Positions 1 to 8,899 of a DNA stretch of 64,000 bases are shown in pieces (the stretch's first letter is position 1; each line of letters starts with the position of its first letter). Below the pieces are notes generated by a model. That model did not search any database and was not told the DNA's origin. It saw nothing but the letters and a program-made list of their open reading frames with translations. A program made the position numbers and the translations under genes. The DNA is taken from positions 1 to 64,000 of the forward strand of contig JAFQQJ010000014.1 of NCBI GenBank assembly GCA_017411325.1, given 5' to 3'. The DNA comes from Clostridia bacterium. GTDB taxonomy: Bacteria > Bacillota > Clostridia > CAKSNL01 > HGM11501.

Positions 1-56
1 ACCCGCGGGATCCATTTATGGGTAGTAAGTAAAAGATGCATGGCTGGCAGGCCAAT

Positions 57-75
57 AAAAAACGCACTTGTGCGT
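57..75 (-). terminator. possible weak terminator or attenuator hairpin
   Basis: The inverted repeat ACGCAC/GTGCGT at 62-75 is followed on the minus strand by six T residues (57-62). It lies about 70 bases past the end of galE, beyond a better terminator, so it could be a back-up signal. The rest of 1-112 shows no gene. Confidence 0.3.
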
Positions 76-112
76 AGCCAGTAATATTAGGGTTATACCC
101 GAAAATGAAAAA

Positions 113-131
113 CCACCCGCTATGCGGGTGG
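113..131 (-). terminator. intrinsic terminator of the tyrS-galE operon
   Basis: CCACCCGC/GCGGGTGG form an 8-bp stem with a 3-base loop, starting 12 bases after the galE stop. On the minus strand it is followed by a T-rich tail (GGTTTTTCATTTTC). Position and shape fit a rho-independent terminator. Confidence 0.8.
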
Positions 132-142
132 ATATTTATTTT

Positions 143-1162
143 TTATTCTGCGTCGCCGTAGCCTTCGGGGTTATTCGACTGCCATCTCCATGTGTCACGG
201 CACATATCCTCCAAGGTCTTTTCAGCCTTCCAGCCTAAAACCTCAAGTGCTTTTTTAGGGTCTGCGAAGCATTCTGCAACGTCACCCGGTCTTCTGTCGG
301 TTATAACATAGGGAACCTTTACATTGTTAACCTTTTCAAAGGCATTTACAATATCAAGTACGCTATAGCCTGTACCTGTTCCGAGGTTAACTGTTTCAAC
401 GCCCTTGTGATCCTTTGCGTATGTGATTGCCGCAACGTGTCCCTTTGCAAGGTCAACAACGTGGATATAATCACGGACGCCTGTACCGTCGTGGGTGGGG
501 TAGTCGTTTCCGAATACACTTAAACGCTCTCTCTTACCAACTGCGGTCTGTGAGATGTAGGGCATTAAGTTGTTGGGGATGCCCGAAGGATCTTCACCGA
601 TAGTACCGCTCTCGTGAGCGCCGATGGGGTTGAAATAACGAAGGAGGACAACGGATAAGTCTTTATCTGCAACACAGGCGTCTCTTAAAATCTGCTCAAT
701 GAAAAGCTTTGTCCATCCGTAGGGATTTGTGCAGCTTGTGGGCATATCCTCTGTCAGCGGAACTGTTTCGGGAATACCGTAAACTGTTGCGGAGGAAGAG
801 AATGCAAGGTTGCATACACCGAATTCCTTCATTACATCAAGAAGCGTGAGGGTGGAATTTATGTTGTTTCTGTAATACATTATGGGCTTTTGTACGGATT
901 CGCCGACTGCCTTGTAGCCTGCAAAGTGAATTACCGCATCAAGCTTGTTTTCAGAAAAAACTACCTTCAATGCATCATAATCTGCTACATCGCATTTGTA
1001 GAAAGGGATGCTCTGTCCAACGATTTTTTCAACTCTTCTTACGCTTTCCATCTTACTGTTGGATAAATCGTCTGCGATAACAACTGTGTGACCTTTTTCG
1101 ATAAGTTCAACTGCGGTATGGCTTCCGATGTAGCCGGCACCGCCGGTTAAAAGTATATTCAT
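143..1162 (-). CDS. galE: UDP-glucose 4-epimerase
   Basis: Interconverts UDP-glucose and UDP-galactose in the cytoplasm (Leloir pathway and supply of galactosyl donors). The 339-residue protein has the usual family length. The NAD-binding glycine motif GGAGYIG is at residues 7-13, and the catalytic pair is Tyr148 and Lys152 (YGWTK) with the SSSATVYG segment at 122-129. The start is set by GGAGG 7 bases upstream of ATG. It lies 14 bases after tyrS with no promoter or terminator between, so the two are co-transcribed from the tyrS promoter. Pairing with tyrS is not functionally obvious. The identification is firm. Confidence 0.96.
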   Translation of the reverse strand: MNILLTGGAGYIGSHTAVELIEKGHTVVIADDLSNSKMESVRRVEKIVGQSIPFYKCDVADYDALKVVFSENKLDAVIHFAGYKAVGESVQKPIMYYRNNINSTLTLLDVMKEFGVCNLAFSSSATVYGIPETVPLTEDMPTSCTNPYGWTKLFIEQILRDACVADKDLSVVLLRYFNPIGAHESGTIGEDPSGIPNNLMPYISQTAVGKRERLSVFGNDYPTHDGTGVRDYIHVVDLAKGHVAAITYAKDHKGVETVNLGTGTGYSVLDIVNAFEKVNNVKVPYVITDRRPGDVAECFADPKKALEVLGWKAEKTLEDMCRDTWRWQSNNPEGYGDAE

Positions 1163-1176
1163 TTTTACGCCTCCAA

Positions 1177-2391
1177 TTATTTTACGATAAGCTTATAGAA
1201 GTTTTTCTTGCCTTTTTTAACAATGATTTCACCGTCTGTAAAGTCGGAAACTTTAATTTCAGCGGCAATGTCAGTAACCTTGGCGTCACCAACTGTAAGA
1301 CCGCCCTGCTGGATAAGACGGCGGCACTCGCTCTTGGAGGGAACAATGCCTGCCTTAACCATTACATCCATAACGTTTCCGAGGTCGCTTTCGGCAATTT
1401 CAACCGTGGGCATATTTCCGGATGCGCCGCCTGAGAATACTGCACGGGCAGCCTCCTGAACCTTTTTGGCGGTATCTTCACCGTGAACGAGGGCTGTAAC
1501 CTCGTATGCAAGACGCTCCTTAACAGGGTTAAGTGCGCTTCCTTCAAGCTTTTCAAATTCTCTGATTTCGTCCATGGGAACGAATGTTAAGAGCTTCATG
1601 CACTTGATAACGTCGGCGTCGTCAACATTTCTCCAGTACTGATAGAAATCATAAGGAGTGGTCTTTTCAGCGGAAAGCCAAACTGCGCCGGATGCGGTTT
1701 TACCCATTTTCTTACCTTCTGAGTTGGTAAGAAGTGTGAAGGTCATACCGTAAACCTGCTTCTGGTCCTTCTTTCTGCAAAGGTCAAGACCGCCTAAGAT
1801 GTTGCTCCACTGATCGTCACCGCCAAGCTCCAGCTTACAGTCATACTTACGGTTAAGCATCAAGAAGTCATAGCTCTGCATAAGCATATAGTTAAATTCA
1901 AGGAAGGATAAGCCTTTTTCAAGTCTCTGCTTAAAACACTCAGCCTGAAGCATCTGATTAACGGAGAAGCAGGCCCCGATGTCACGGATAAACTCGACAT
2001 AGTTTAAGTCAAGTAACCAGTCGGCATTATTTACCATTAAAGCCTTACCGTCGGAAAAGTCAATTATTCTTGAAAGCTGTTCCTTGAAGCATTCGCAGTT
2101 ATGGTCAATTACTTCCTTTGTCATCATCTGACGCATATCGGTTCTTCCGGAAGGGTCGCCGATGTGACCTGTGCCGCCGCCAACAAGTGCGATGGGGGTA
2201 TGGCCTGCGTTCTGCATATGGCGCATTACAACCATCTGAAGGAAGTGTCCTACGTGAAGGCTGTCCGCCGTGGGGTCAAAGCCGATGTAGAACTTTATCT
2301 TTTCCTTGCCAAGCATCTCACGGATTTCCGCTTCGTGAGTGGTCTGGGCAATAAGTCCTCTCTCTTTTAAAATATCAAAAACGTTTTCCAT
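1177..2391 (-). CDS. tyrS: tyrosyl-tRNA synthetase
   Basis: Charges tRNA-Tyr with tyrosine. The class I signatures are visible: HVGH at residues 46-49 (HIGH motif) and KMGKT at 228-232 (KMSKS equivalent), with the tyrosine-pocket segments [13 protein letters not shown] (71-83) and [10 protein letters not shown] (188-197). The C-terminal 60 residues form an S4-type RNA-binding domain. Length (404) is normal. AAAGGA lies 9 bases before ATG. It is first gene of an operon with galE. Unlike many Firmicute tyrS genes it has no T-box: its promoter sits only about 40 bases upstream, leaving no room for one. Confidence 0.97.
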   Translation of the reverse strand: MENVFDILKERGLIAQTTHEAEIREMLGKEKIKFYIGFDPTADSLHVGHFLQMVVMRHMQNAGHTPIALVGGGTGHIGDPSGRTDMRQMMTKEVIDHNCECFKEQLSRIIDFSDGKALMVNNADWLLDLNYVEFIRDIGACFSVNQMLQAECFKQRLEKGLSFLEFNYMLMQSYDFLMLNRKYDCKLELGGDDQWSNILGGLDLCRKKDQKQVYGMTFTLLTNSEGKKMGKTASGAVWLSAEKTTPYDFYQYWRNVDDADVIKCMKLLTFVPMDEIREFEKLEGSALNPVKERLAYEVTALVHGEDTAKKVQEAARAVFSGGASGNMPTVEIAESDLGNVMDVMVKAGIVPSKSECRRLIQQGGLTVGDAKVTDIAAEIKVSDFTDGEIIVKKGKKNFYKLIVK

Positions 2392-2430
2392 ATATATTCA
2401 TCCTTTCGGGATTATAATTTCTGAAACTAT

Positions 2431-2459
2431 ATTATACCACGGTTTTCCTTTTATTGCAA
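2431..2459 (-). promoter_or_regulatory. sigma-A promoter of tyrS-galE
   Basis: On the minus strand TTGCAA (2459-2454) and TATAAT (2436-2431) are separated by 17 bases. This gives a short 5' leader of about 30 bases. Confidence 0.8.
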
Positions 2460-2504
2460 GTATAATTTATATGGAATAAAGCTCGTCATACGTCAGGGGT
2501 TCAA

Positions 2505-2541
2505 TGAAAAAACGGATGAGGCAAAAGCCACATCCGTTTTT
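2505..2541. terminator. bidirectional terminator
   Basis: An imperfect stem of CGGATG-type arms with an inner GGC/GCC pairing is flanked by A6 on the left and T7 on the right, so it can work in both directions. It ends the lipoprotein gene on the minus strand and separates it from the tyrS promoter. Confidence 0.85.
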
Positions 2542-2832
2542 TTACTGTGCTGTATCGGGATTTACGTTTGCTTCGGTGTCTTCCATAGTGCCGTCGATGG
2601 TGTCATCAGGCATCTGGGAAGGAGTATCATCCGTACCGTTTGTCATATCATCGGCAAAATCCTTTGCATCATCCATCATATCGTCTGCCATATCTTTGCC
2701 TTCGTCAATTATATCATTTGCACCGTTTTCAATATCATCGGTAACTCCGGGGCTGCCACTGTCGCCCATTCCGCAGGCAGCTGCTATGAAAAGAAGCGAT
2801 ACTGCAAGTAAAACAGAAATAAGTTTTTTCAA
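2542..2832 (-). CDS. small acidic lipoprotein
   Basis: Predicted lipoprotein of 96 residues. I place the start at a TTG codon (2832-2830) because an AAAGGAGGT site lies 6 bases upstream and the product then begins MKKLISVLLAVSLL, a normal signal peptide ending in the lipobox AAAC with the lipidated Cys at residue 20. A longer reading from an upstream ATG would run through the ribosome binding site. The mature part is very acidic, rich in Asp, Met, Thr and Gly, with degenerate DDxxD-like spacing and no recognisable fold. Function unknown; a single-gene unit between two terminators/promoters. Confidence 0.75.
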   Translation of the reverse strand: MKKLISVLLAVSLLFIAAACGMGDSGSPGVTDDIENGANDIIDEGKDMADDMMDDAKDFADDMTNGTDDTPSQMPDDTIDGTMEDTEANVNPDTAQ

Positions 2833-2891
2833 AATAAAAACCTCCTTTCTTTCCATAGTATATTGTAGAAATATTTTTTTATTCATATTTG

Positions 2892-2920
2892 TTGACTAAA
2901 GAATGAAAAATTGTTATAAT
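2892..2920 (+). promoter_or_regulatory. sigma-A promoter of prfA
   Basis: TTGACT (2892-2897), a 17-base spacer, and TATAAT (2915-2920), about 38 bases before the prfA start. Confidence 0.88.
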
Positions 2921-2957
2921 GAAATAATGTAAAAAAGCTTGTATGGGAGAAAGTAAA

Positions 2958-4022
2958 ATGTTTGAAAAATTGGCTTTTATTGAAGAACGCTATGAAGAAC
3001 TTACAAAAAGTATAAGTGATGTTTCCGTGATGGAGGACAGAACAGAGTGGAGCAAGCTTTGCAAGGAGCATGCGGATATGACGCCCATCGTGGAAAAATA
3101 CAGGGAATATAAAAAATATAAGGAATCTATAGAAGAAGCAAAAATGATTTTGGAGGATGCTTCTGCAAAGGATTTGCACGAGCTTGCAAAGATGGAGCTT
3201 GATGAGTGCAGCGATGCGGCATCGCTTTGTGAGGAAGAGCTTAAAATACTTATGCTTCCCAAAGATCCCAACGACGATAAAAACGTAATTATGGAAATCC
3301 GTGGCGGAGCCGGGGGAGACGAGGCGGCACTTTTTGCGGCAAATCTTTTCAGAATGTATTCCATGTTTGCAGAATCCAGAAGATGGAAAATTGACATAAT
3401 GAACACCAACGAAACGGGACTTGGAGGAATAAAGGAAATTTCCTTTATGATAATAGGGCAGGGGGCTTACAGTACCCTTAAGTATGAAAGCGGAGTTCAC
3501 AGAGTGCAGAGAGTTCCGGACACCGAATCCCAGGGAAGAATCCATACTTCCACGGTAACCGTTGCGGTGCTTCCCGAGGTTGAAGAGGTGGAGGTTGAAA
3601 TTAATCCCAATGATTTACGAATTGACGTTTTCCGTGCGGGCGGCCCCGGTGGTCAGTGCGTTAATACAACGGACAGCGCAGTTCGTATCACCCATATTCC
3701 AACGGGTCTTGTGGTAAGCTGTCAGGACGAAAAGAGCCAGCATAAAAATAAGGATAAGGGTATGAAAATTCTCCGTTCCCGTCTTTATGAGCTTATGCAG
3801 TCCCAGCAGCATGAAAAGGTGGCATCCGAGCGTAAGAGTCAGGTAGGAACGGGCGACAGAAGTGAGAGAATAAGAACCTATAACTTCCCCCAGGGAAGAG
3901 TGTCTGACCACAGAATAGGTCTTACTCTTCATAAAATTGACGCCATTATGAACGGCGAACTTGATGAGCTTATTTCTGCGCTTACCCTCCATTATCAGAG
4001 CGAAAAATTAAAAGAACAGTAA
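2958..4022 (+). CDS. prfA: peptide chain release factor 1
   Basis: Releases finished peptides at UAA and UAG stop codons. The universal GGQ motif is at residues 231-233 within GGPGGQCVN. The stop-codon recognition PxT motif is PDT inside [14 protein letters not shown], which marks RF1 rather than RF2. The start is taken at the second in-frame ATG (2958), giving 354 residues beginning [12 protein letters not shown], because GGGAGAAAG lies at the right distance; an ATG at 2943 overlaps this site. It is monocistronic: no prmC follows, and a new promoter begins 14 bases downstream. Confidence 0.95.
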   Translation: MFEKLAFIEERYEELTKSISDVSVMEDRTEWSKLCKEHADMTPIVEKYREYKKYKESIEEAKMILEDASAKDLHELAKMELDECSDAASLCEEELKILMLPKDPNDDKNVIMEIRGGAGGDEAALFAANLFRMYSMFAESRRWKIDIMNTNETGLGGIKEISFMIIGQGAYSTLKYESGVHRVQRVPDTESQGRIHTSTVTVAVLPEVEEVEVEINPNDLRIDVFRAGGPGGQCVNTTDSAVRITHIPTGLVVSCQDEKSQHKNKDKGMKILRSRLYELMQSQQHEKVASERKSQVGTGDRSERIRTYNFPQGRVSDHRIGLTLHKIDAIMNGELDELISALTLHYQSEKLKEQ

Positions 4023-4036
4023 AATAAAAAAAGGTA

Positions 4037-4065
4037 TTGACTTTTTCACTTCAGTGTGCTAAAAT
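4037..4065 (+). promoter_or_regulatory. sigma-A promoter of the T-box leader
   Basis: TTGACT (4037-4042) and TAAAAT (4060-4065) with a 17-base spacer, placing the RNA start near 4072. Confidence 0.85.
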
Positions 4066-4071
4066 GCTCTA

Positions 4072-4375
4072 AGCATAAATGGGTATGCTAAAGGCTGTGA
4101 ACGGAAGCAAGTAGGTTTACCTTGAGAGTCAAGAGAAGCGGCGGTTGGTGCAAGCCGTAATCAAAGGGTATACTGAATACGGTCCGGGAGCTTCGGGGAA
4201 GAAGTAAGTAAGCCCCGACGGGTTTCGCCCGTCAAAGCGAGTGAGTAGCACGGAAGTACGGTTTTTTTGTTTTACTCAATGAGGCAGGTTGCCGTGAGGG
4301 ACCTGTAAACTGAGGTGGTATCGCGGATTATTATGTCCGTCCTCTGGTTAATTTTCCGGAGGGCGGTTTTTTTAT
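4072..4375 (+). promoter_or_regulatory. T-box riboswitch leader
   Basis: Senses uncharged tRNA and lets transcription continue into the symporter gene. Visible parts: specifier-loop AGTA (4110-4113) facing GAATACGG (4175-4182), closed below by CGGA/TCCG; the distal Stem I loop GGTTGGTGCAAGCC from 4143; a stem II-like AGTA...GAA near 4247-4257; the conserved T-box TGAGGTGGTATCGCGG at 4311-4326; and a terminator of 11 pairs (4337-4347 with 4356-4366, including G-U) followed by T7. The specifier is TAC (Tyr) or, shifted by one base as in B. subtilis glyQS, ACG (Thr). The T after TGG in the T-box would pair with an A discriminator base, which suits tRNA-Tyr better. Confidence 0.93.
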
Positions 4376-4424
4376 TGCCGGCTGTCCTCTGGAAGAAAAA
4401 ATGTATTATGGAAGGATGGTTAAA

Positions 4425-5978
4425 ATGGCAGTAAAAATTATTATGTTGGTGGTATTCTTCGCGGTTATGATAGGCGTCGGAGTATACTGCAGAAAAAGCG
4501 CAACAAATGTATCAGGCTTCGTTTTGGGCGGAAGAAATGTAGGCCCCTGGCTTACGGCTTTTGCTTACGGCACATCTTATTTCTCAGCGGTTATTTTCGT
4601 GGGCTATGCAGGTCAGTTCGGCTGGAAGTTCGGCGTGGCTTCAACCTGGATTGGTCTCGGAAACGCCTTTATCGGTTCTCTTCTTGCCTGGATTATCCTG
4701 GGAAGAAGAACACGTCTTCAGACGCAGCATCTCGGCACTGCCACAATGCCCGAATATTTCGGAAAGCGTTTTGAAAGCAATTCTTTGAAAATAGTTGCTT
4801 CGGCAATTGTTTTCATATTCTTAATTCCTTACACAGCATCACTTTACAATGGACTTTCAAGACTTTTTGAAATGGCATTCCCCGGCGTATCCTACAACGT
4901 ATGCGTAATTATAATGGCAGTGCTTACAGGTATTTACGTTATCGCCGGCGGGTATATGGCAACAGCAATCAACGACTTTATCCAGGGCATCATAATGATC
5001 GGTGGAATCATAGCGGTTATCGGTGCCGTACTGGGCAGCCACGGCGGATTCGTTGCATCGCTTACAGAGCTTGCCGAGGTTGAATGTGTAAATGTCAACG
5101 GAGATGTGCTTCCCGGCGGCTTTGCTTCATTCTTCGGTCCCGATCCCTTCGGACTTTTATGTGTTGTGATTTTAACATCCTTAGGTACATGGGGACTTCC
5201 TCAGATGGTTCAGAAGTTTTATGCGATAAAGAGCGAAAACAATATCTCCAAGGGTACAATAATTTCTACAATATTTGCAATTATCGTTGCAGGCGGATGC
5301 TACTTTTTGGGCGGATTCGGAAGAATTTCCGGTATCGAAGCGGAAGCAGGAACTCCCGTTGGCGGATTTGATGCCGTTGTTCCCAAAATGCTTGAAAATC
5401 TTCCCGACATTTTAATCGGCGTTGTAATAGTTTTAGTTCTTTCAGCATCTATGTCAACACTTTCAAGCCTTGTACTTACATCAAGCTCAACTCTTACCCT
5501 TGATATGATTAAGGGCCACATCGTTAAAAAGATGTCTGAGAAGAAGCAGGTATTGGTTATGAGGATTTTCATTGTCTTATTCATCGCAGTATCTGCATTT
5601 ATCGCAATCAATAAGGATAAGTTGGGCTACATAGCGGATATGATGGGTATTTCCTGGGGCGCACTGGCAGGCGCGTTCCTTGCTCCCTTCTTATATGGCT
5701 TATATGGTAAGTGGGTTACAAAAGCTTCGGTTTGGGCAAGCTTTGCATTCGGCTCTCTTTTAATGATAGCAAATATGCTCTTCAGAGGAAGCTTCCCTGC
5801 ACTTTTGCAGTCTCCCATAAACTGCGGTGCGGTTGCGATGATCGGCGGACTTATCATAGTTCCCGTAGTCAGCCTTATAACTCCTAAAATGAAGAAGGAA
5901 AAGGTTGAGCCTATGTTCACCTGCTACGACAGAAAGGTACTCGTTAAGGCAACAGATGCCCTTGGCGAAGAAGAATAA
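4425..5978 (+). CDS. sodium:solute symporter family transporter
   Basis: Inner-membrane Na+-driven importer of the SSS/PutP family, with about 13 hydrophobic segments over 517 residues. Family features include the GGYMATAINDFIQG stretch in the middle and the Ser/Thr-rich SASMSTLSSLVLTSSSTL segment typical of the sodium site. The start is taken at ATG 4425, where GGAAGGATGG lies just upstream; in-frame ATGs at 4401 and 4416 lack a well-placed site. Because a T-box leader controls it, the substrate is likely an amino acid or a relative, perhaps tyrosine; this is inference. The next gene, an acyl-CoA ligase, may be co-transcribed. Confidence 0.88.
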   Translation: MAVKIIMLVVFFAVMIGVGVYCRKSATNVSGFVLGGRNVGPWLTAFAYGTSYFSAVIFVGYAGQFGWKFGVASTWIGLGNAFIGSLLAWIILGRRTRLQTQHLGTATMPEYFGKRFESNSLKIVASAIVFIFLIPYTASLYNGLSRLFEMAFPGVSYNVCVIIMAVLTGIYVIAGGYMATAINDFIQGIIMIGGIIAVIGAVLGSHGGFVASLTELAEVECVNVNGDVLPGGFASFFGPDPFGLLCVVILTSLGTWGLPQMVQKFYAIKSENNISKGTIISTIFAIIVAGGCYFLGGFGRISGIEAEAGTPVGGFDAVVPKMLENLPDILIGVVIVLVLSASMSTLSSLVLTSSSTLTLDMIKGHIVKKMSEKKQVLVMRIFIVLFIAVSAFIAINKDKLGYIADMMGISWGALAGAFLAPFLYGLYGKWVTKASVWASFAFGSLLMIANMLFRGSFPALLQSPINCGAVAMIGGLIIVPVVSLITPKMKKEKVEPMFTCYDRKVLVKATDALGEEE

Positions 5979-5985
5979 AAATAAA

Positions 5986-6041
5986 GCATACGGCATGGCC
6001 GTATGCATACCAATCGGGAAAGACCTTCCCGATTGGTATGC
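5986..6041 (+). promoter_or_regulatory. two overlapping, mutually exclusive hairpins between symporter and ligase
   Basis: GCATACGGC/GCCGTATGC (5986-6006, loop ATG) shares its last two bases with a second stem, GCATACCAATCGGGAA paired with TTCCCGATTGGTATGC (6005-6041). The 6-mer GCATAC/GTATGC occurs twice in each orientation, so several pairings compete. There is no T tract, so this is more likely an RNA-processing or stability element than a plain terminator. Confidence 0.6.
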
Positions 6042-6077
6042 ATTTAGTAAATACCCTTTTGAAAGGAAGGTAAAAAT

Positions 6078-7712
6078 ATGCCTATTACAGATTTTCTTGA
6101 AAAAAATGCGAGACTTCATCCCAATGAGGTTGCTCTGGTTGAAGTAAATCCCGCAAATCAGCCGGATAAAAACTTATCCTGGCACGAATACAGCCTTATT
6201 GAGGCTACGGCAGGGGAAAAATACCGCCGTGAAATCACCTGGAAGGAGTTTGACGTTGCGGCAAACCGCTTTGCCAATCTGCTTCTTACAAGAGGCGTTA
6301 AAAAGGGAGACAAGGTTGCAATTTTAATGATGAACTGCATCGACTGGCTCCCCATCTATTTCGGAATACTGAAATCAGGTGCCATTGCGGTGCCTATGAA
6401 CTTCCGTTTCTCCGCTGAGGAAATTGAATATTGTTCTGACCTTGCCGATGTTTCGGTTTTAGTTTTCGGGCCTGAATTTACGGAAAGACTTAATTCAATT
6501 CTTCCGAAGCTTGAAATTAAGCACTATTTCTTTGTAGGTGACGATAAGCCTGATTTTGCGGACAGCTATGCAGAAATGATCGGCTACTGCTCATCAGGTG
6601 CTCCCGCCGTTGAAATTGACGATGAGGATGACGGGGCAATTTACTTCTCATCCGGTACAACAGGCTTCCCCAAGGCTATTTTACACAGACACAAGGCTCT
6701 TGTTACATCCTGCCAGGTGGAACAGAAGCATCACTCCCAGGGAAGAGAGGACGTGTTCTTATGCATTCCTCCTCTTTACCACACAGGTGCGAAAATGCAC
6801 TGGTTCGGCTCGCTTTTATCGGGAAGCAAGGCTGTTATCTTAAAGGGTATCAAGCCCGAGTGGATTCTTCAGACGGTGTCCGACGAAAAGGCAACAATCG
6901 TATGGCTTCTTGTTCCGTGGGCGCAGGATATATTGGATGCAATTGAACGCGGTGAGATTAATCTTTCCGATTACAACCTTTCGCAGTGGAGACTTATGCA
7001 CATCGGTGCACAGCCGGTTCCTCCTTCACTTATAAAGAGATGGAAGGAAGTGTTCCCGAATCACGAATATGACACAAACTACGGACTTTCCGAGTCTATC
7101 GGTCCCGGTGCCGTTCACCTTGGCGTTGAAAACATACATAAGGTTGGTGCAATCGGCGTTCCCGGCTATAAATGGGAAGTTAAAATCATCACCGACGAGG
7201 GCAACGAAGCAAAACAGGGTGAGGTTGGCGAGCTTTGCTTAAAGGGCGACGGTGTAATGAAGTGCTATTATAAAAATCCCGAGGCTACAAGAGAAGTCTT
7301 AACGCCCGACGGATGGCTTTACACCGGAGATATGGCAAAGCAGGATGAAGAAGGCTTTATCTATCTTGTTGACCGTAAGAAGGATGTTATCATAACCGGC
7401 GGCGAAAATATCTATCCCGTGCAGATTGAGGACTTCCTCCGCGCAAATGACAAGATAAGCGATGTTGGTGTAATCGGACTTCCTGATGAAAGACTTGGTG
7501 AAATCACAGCGGCAATCATCCAGCTTAAGGAAGGTATGAGTGCAACAGTTGAGGAGATGGAGGCTTATTGTACAGCCCTTCCCAGATATAAGAGACCCAA
7601 GAAAATCATCTTTGCCGAAATCCCCAGAAATGCAACGGGTAAAATTCAGAAAAATGCCCTTCGTGAGCGTTACGGTGCATCCCGTCTTGTTGAGGCGGAA
7701 ACAACGAAATAA
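6078..7712 (+). CDS. AMP-dependent acyl-CoA synthetase/ligase
   Basis: Activates a carboxylic acid with ATP and CoA to an acyl-CoA via an acyl-adenylate. ANL-superfamily motifs are in order: P-loop SSGTTGFPK at 191-199, NYGLSES (A5-type) in the middle, GWLYTGD followed by DRKKDVIITGGENIYP (A7/A8), and the catalytic Lys522 in PRNATGKIQK near the C-terminus. Length 544 is normal for the family. AAGGAAGG precedes ATG. The acid substrate cannot be read from sequence. It follows the symporter by 99 bases and is ended by a strong terminator, so the two may act on the same imported compound, but this is inference. Confidence 0.88.
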   Translation: MPITDFLEKNARLHPNEVALVEVNPANQPDKNLSWHEYSLIEATAGEKYRREITWKEFDVAANRFANLLLTRGVKKGDKVAILMMNCIDWLPIYFGILKSGAIAVPMNFRFSAEEIEYCSDLADVSVLVFGPEFTERLNSILPKLEIKHYFFVGDDKPDFADSYAEMIGYCSSGAPAVEIDDEDDGAIYFSSGTTGFPKAILHRHKALVTSCQVEQKHHSQGREDVFLCIPPLYHTGAKMHWFGSLLSGSKAVILKGIKPEWILQTVSDEKATIVWLLVPWAQDILDAIERGEINLSDYNLSQWRLMHIGAQPVPPSLIKRWKEVFPNHEYDTNYGLSESIGPGAVHLGVENIHKVGAIGVPGYKWEVKIITDEGNEAKQGEVGELCLKGDGVMKCYYKNPEATREVLTPDGWLYTGDMAKQDEEGFIYLVDRKKDVIITGGENIYPVQIEDFLRANDKISDVGVIGLPDERLGEITAAIIQLKEGMSATVEEMEAYCTALPRYKRPKKIIFAEIPRNATGKIQKNALRERYGASRLVEAETTK

Positions 7713-7714
7713 TT

Positions 7715-7747
7715 AAAACAAAATCGCCCGTCGGGCGATTTTGTTTT
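7715..7747. terminator. bidirectional-type terminator after the acyl-CoA ligase
   Basis: AAAACAAAATCGCCC and GGGCGATTTTGTTTT form a perfect 15-bp stem with loop GTC. It starts 2 bases after the stop codon. Confidence 0.85.
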
Positions 7748-7766
7748 GCGGTTTCAGTGTTTCTTC

Positions 7767-7794
7767 TTGACAATTTTGCATATATTGGTATAAT
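7767..7794 (+). promoter_or_regulatory. sigma-A promoter of the cysK-like gene
   Basis: Consensus TTGACA (7767-7772) and TATAAT (7789-7794), 16-base spacer. Confidence 0.85.
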
Positions 7795-7826
7795 AGGGTT
7801 ATATTTGTTTTAAAGGGGAATATCAG

Positions 7827-8759
7827 ATGATTCATGACAACATACTTTCGGCGATAGGGAATACACCCATGATACGTCTTAATAAAATGGGTAAAAAGGG
7901 AAGTGCCGAAATTTTAGTTAAATTTGAAGGTCTTAATGTGGGCGGTTCCATAAAGACGAGAACTGCATACAATATGATCCGTGTAGCAAGAGAAAAGGGA
8001 ATAATAAACGAAAATACCGTAATTGTGGAGCCTACCAGCGGAAATCAGGGAATAGGTCTTGCTCTTGTGGGGGCGGTTTTAGGCTATAAAACAAAAATCA
8101 TTATGCCCGACTCCGTTTCTGAGGAGAGAAGAAAACTGGTTCGTCACTACGGTGCCGAGGTGATTTTGATACACGATGACGGAAACATCGGTGAATGTAT
8201 CGATAACTGCTTAAAGACAGCGCTTGAAATGGCATCTGAGAATGAAAACGTATATGTTCCTCAGCAGTTTGAAAACGAAGCTAATACCCAGGCTCAGAGA
8301 AATTATACCGCAAGGGAAATTCTGGAGCAGGCAGCTCGTCCCATCCACGGATTTTGCTCCGGAATCGGGACAGGCGGAACCATAACGGGTATAGGCGAGG
8401 TGTTAAAGGAAGAAAACCCCGATATTGAAATATGGGCGGTTGAGCCTGAAAACGCCGCAATCTTAGCCGGCGGAAATATAGGAACTCACCTTCAGATGGG
8501 AATAGGAGACGGCATAATTCCCGCTATACTGAATAACGAAATTTATTCCGATATATGCATAATTTCAGACGAAGAGGCGATAAAGACAGCAAAAGACCTT
8601 GCAAGGCTTGAAGGAATTATGTGCGGAATATCAGGCGGTACAAATGTGGCGGCGGCAATTAAGCTTGCCGAAAAGCTCGGTGAAGGAAAAACCGTGGTAA
8701 CGGTGCTTCCGGACACGGCGGAGCGCTATTTTTCCACCCCGCTTTTTGAAAACGAATAA
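7827..8759 (+). CDS. cysK: cysteine synthase family PLP enzyme
   Basis: Predicted O-acetylserine sulfhydrylase making cysteine from O-acetylserine and sulfide. Fold-type II PLP features: Lys43 (Schiff base) in GGSIKTR, the substrate-binding loop TSGNQG at 70-75, and the phosphate-binding GTGGT at 181-185. Length 310 matches CysK. The lysine segment reads NVGGSIKTR where classical CysK/CysM have NPxxSVKDR, so a related beta-replacement activity is possible. AAAGGGGAA precedes ATG. It is monocistronic, with its own promoter and a strong terminator. No sulfate-assimilation genes are nearby. Confidence 0.82.
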   Translation: MIHDNILSAIGNTPMIRLNKMGKKGSAEILVKFEGLNVGGSIKTRTAYNMIRVAREKGIINENTVIVEPTSGNQGIGLALVGAVLGYKTKIIMPDSVSEERRKLVRHYGAEVILIHDDGNIGECIDNCLKTALEMASENENVYVPQQFENEANTQAQRNYTAREILEQAARPIHGFCSGIGTGGTITGIGEVLKEENPDIEIWAVEPENAAILAGGNIGTHLQMGIGDGIIPAILNNEIYSDICIISDEEAIKTAKDLARLEGIMCGISGGTNVAAAIKLAEKLGEGKTVVTVLPDTAERYFSTPLFENE

Positions 8760-8766
8760 TGTTTTG

Positions 8767-8797
8767 TCCGTAAGAGAAATTTCTCTTACGGATTTTT
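8767..8797 (+). terminator. intrinsic terminator after cysK
   Basis: TCCGTAAGAGAAA/TTTCTCTTACGGA, a 13-bp perfect palindrome, then a T6 run. Confidence 0.9.
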
Positions 8798-8871
8798 TAT
8801 TGGTGAAAATTGACAAAAAATGAACAATGGATTTGTTTAAATTGTTTTCAAATTGATATTGCTTTTTTCCT

Positions 8872-8899
8872 TTGGATTTGATAAATTATATTATACAAT
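8872..8899 (+). promoter_or_regulatory. probable promoter of the BMP lipoprotein gene
   Basis: TTGGAT (8872-8877), 16 bases, TACAAT (8894-8899). An inverted repeat CCGAAAA/TTTTCGG (8900-8918) covers the expected transcription start and could be an operator. The assignment is tentative because the region is AT-rich and offers other boxes. Confidence 0.5.

Noticed and set aside
2392..2541. T-box leader for tyrS
   Set aside because: No T-box core sequence, and the promoter is only about 40 bases from the start codon.
2833..2886. Longer N-terminus for the small lipoprotein
   Set aside because: It puts extra residues before the signal peptide and overlaps the AAAGGAGGT site; TTG 2832 fits better.
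2883..3545. 220-residue minus-strand frame over prfA
   Set aside because: It is the antisense shadow of prfA, rich in Phe/His/Cys with no ribosome site.
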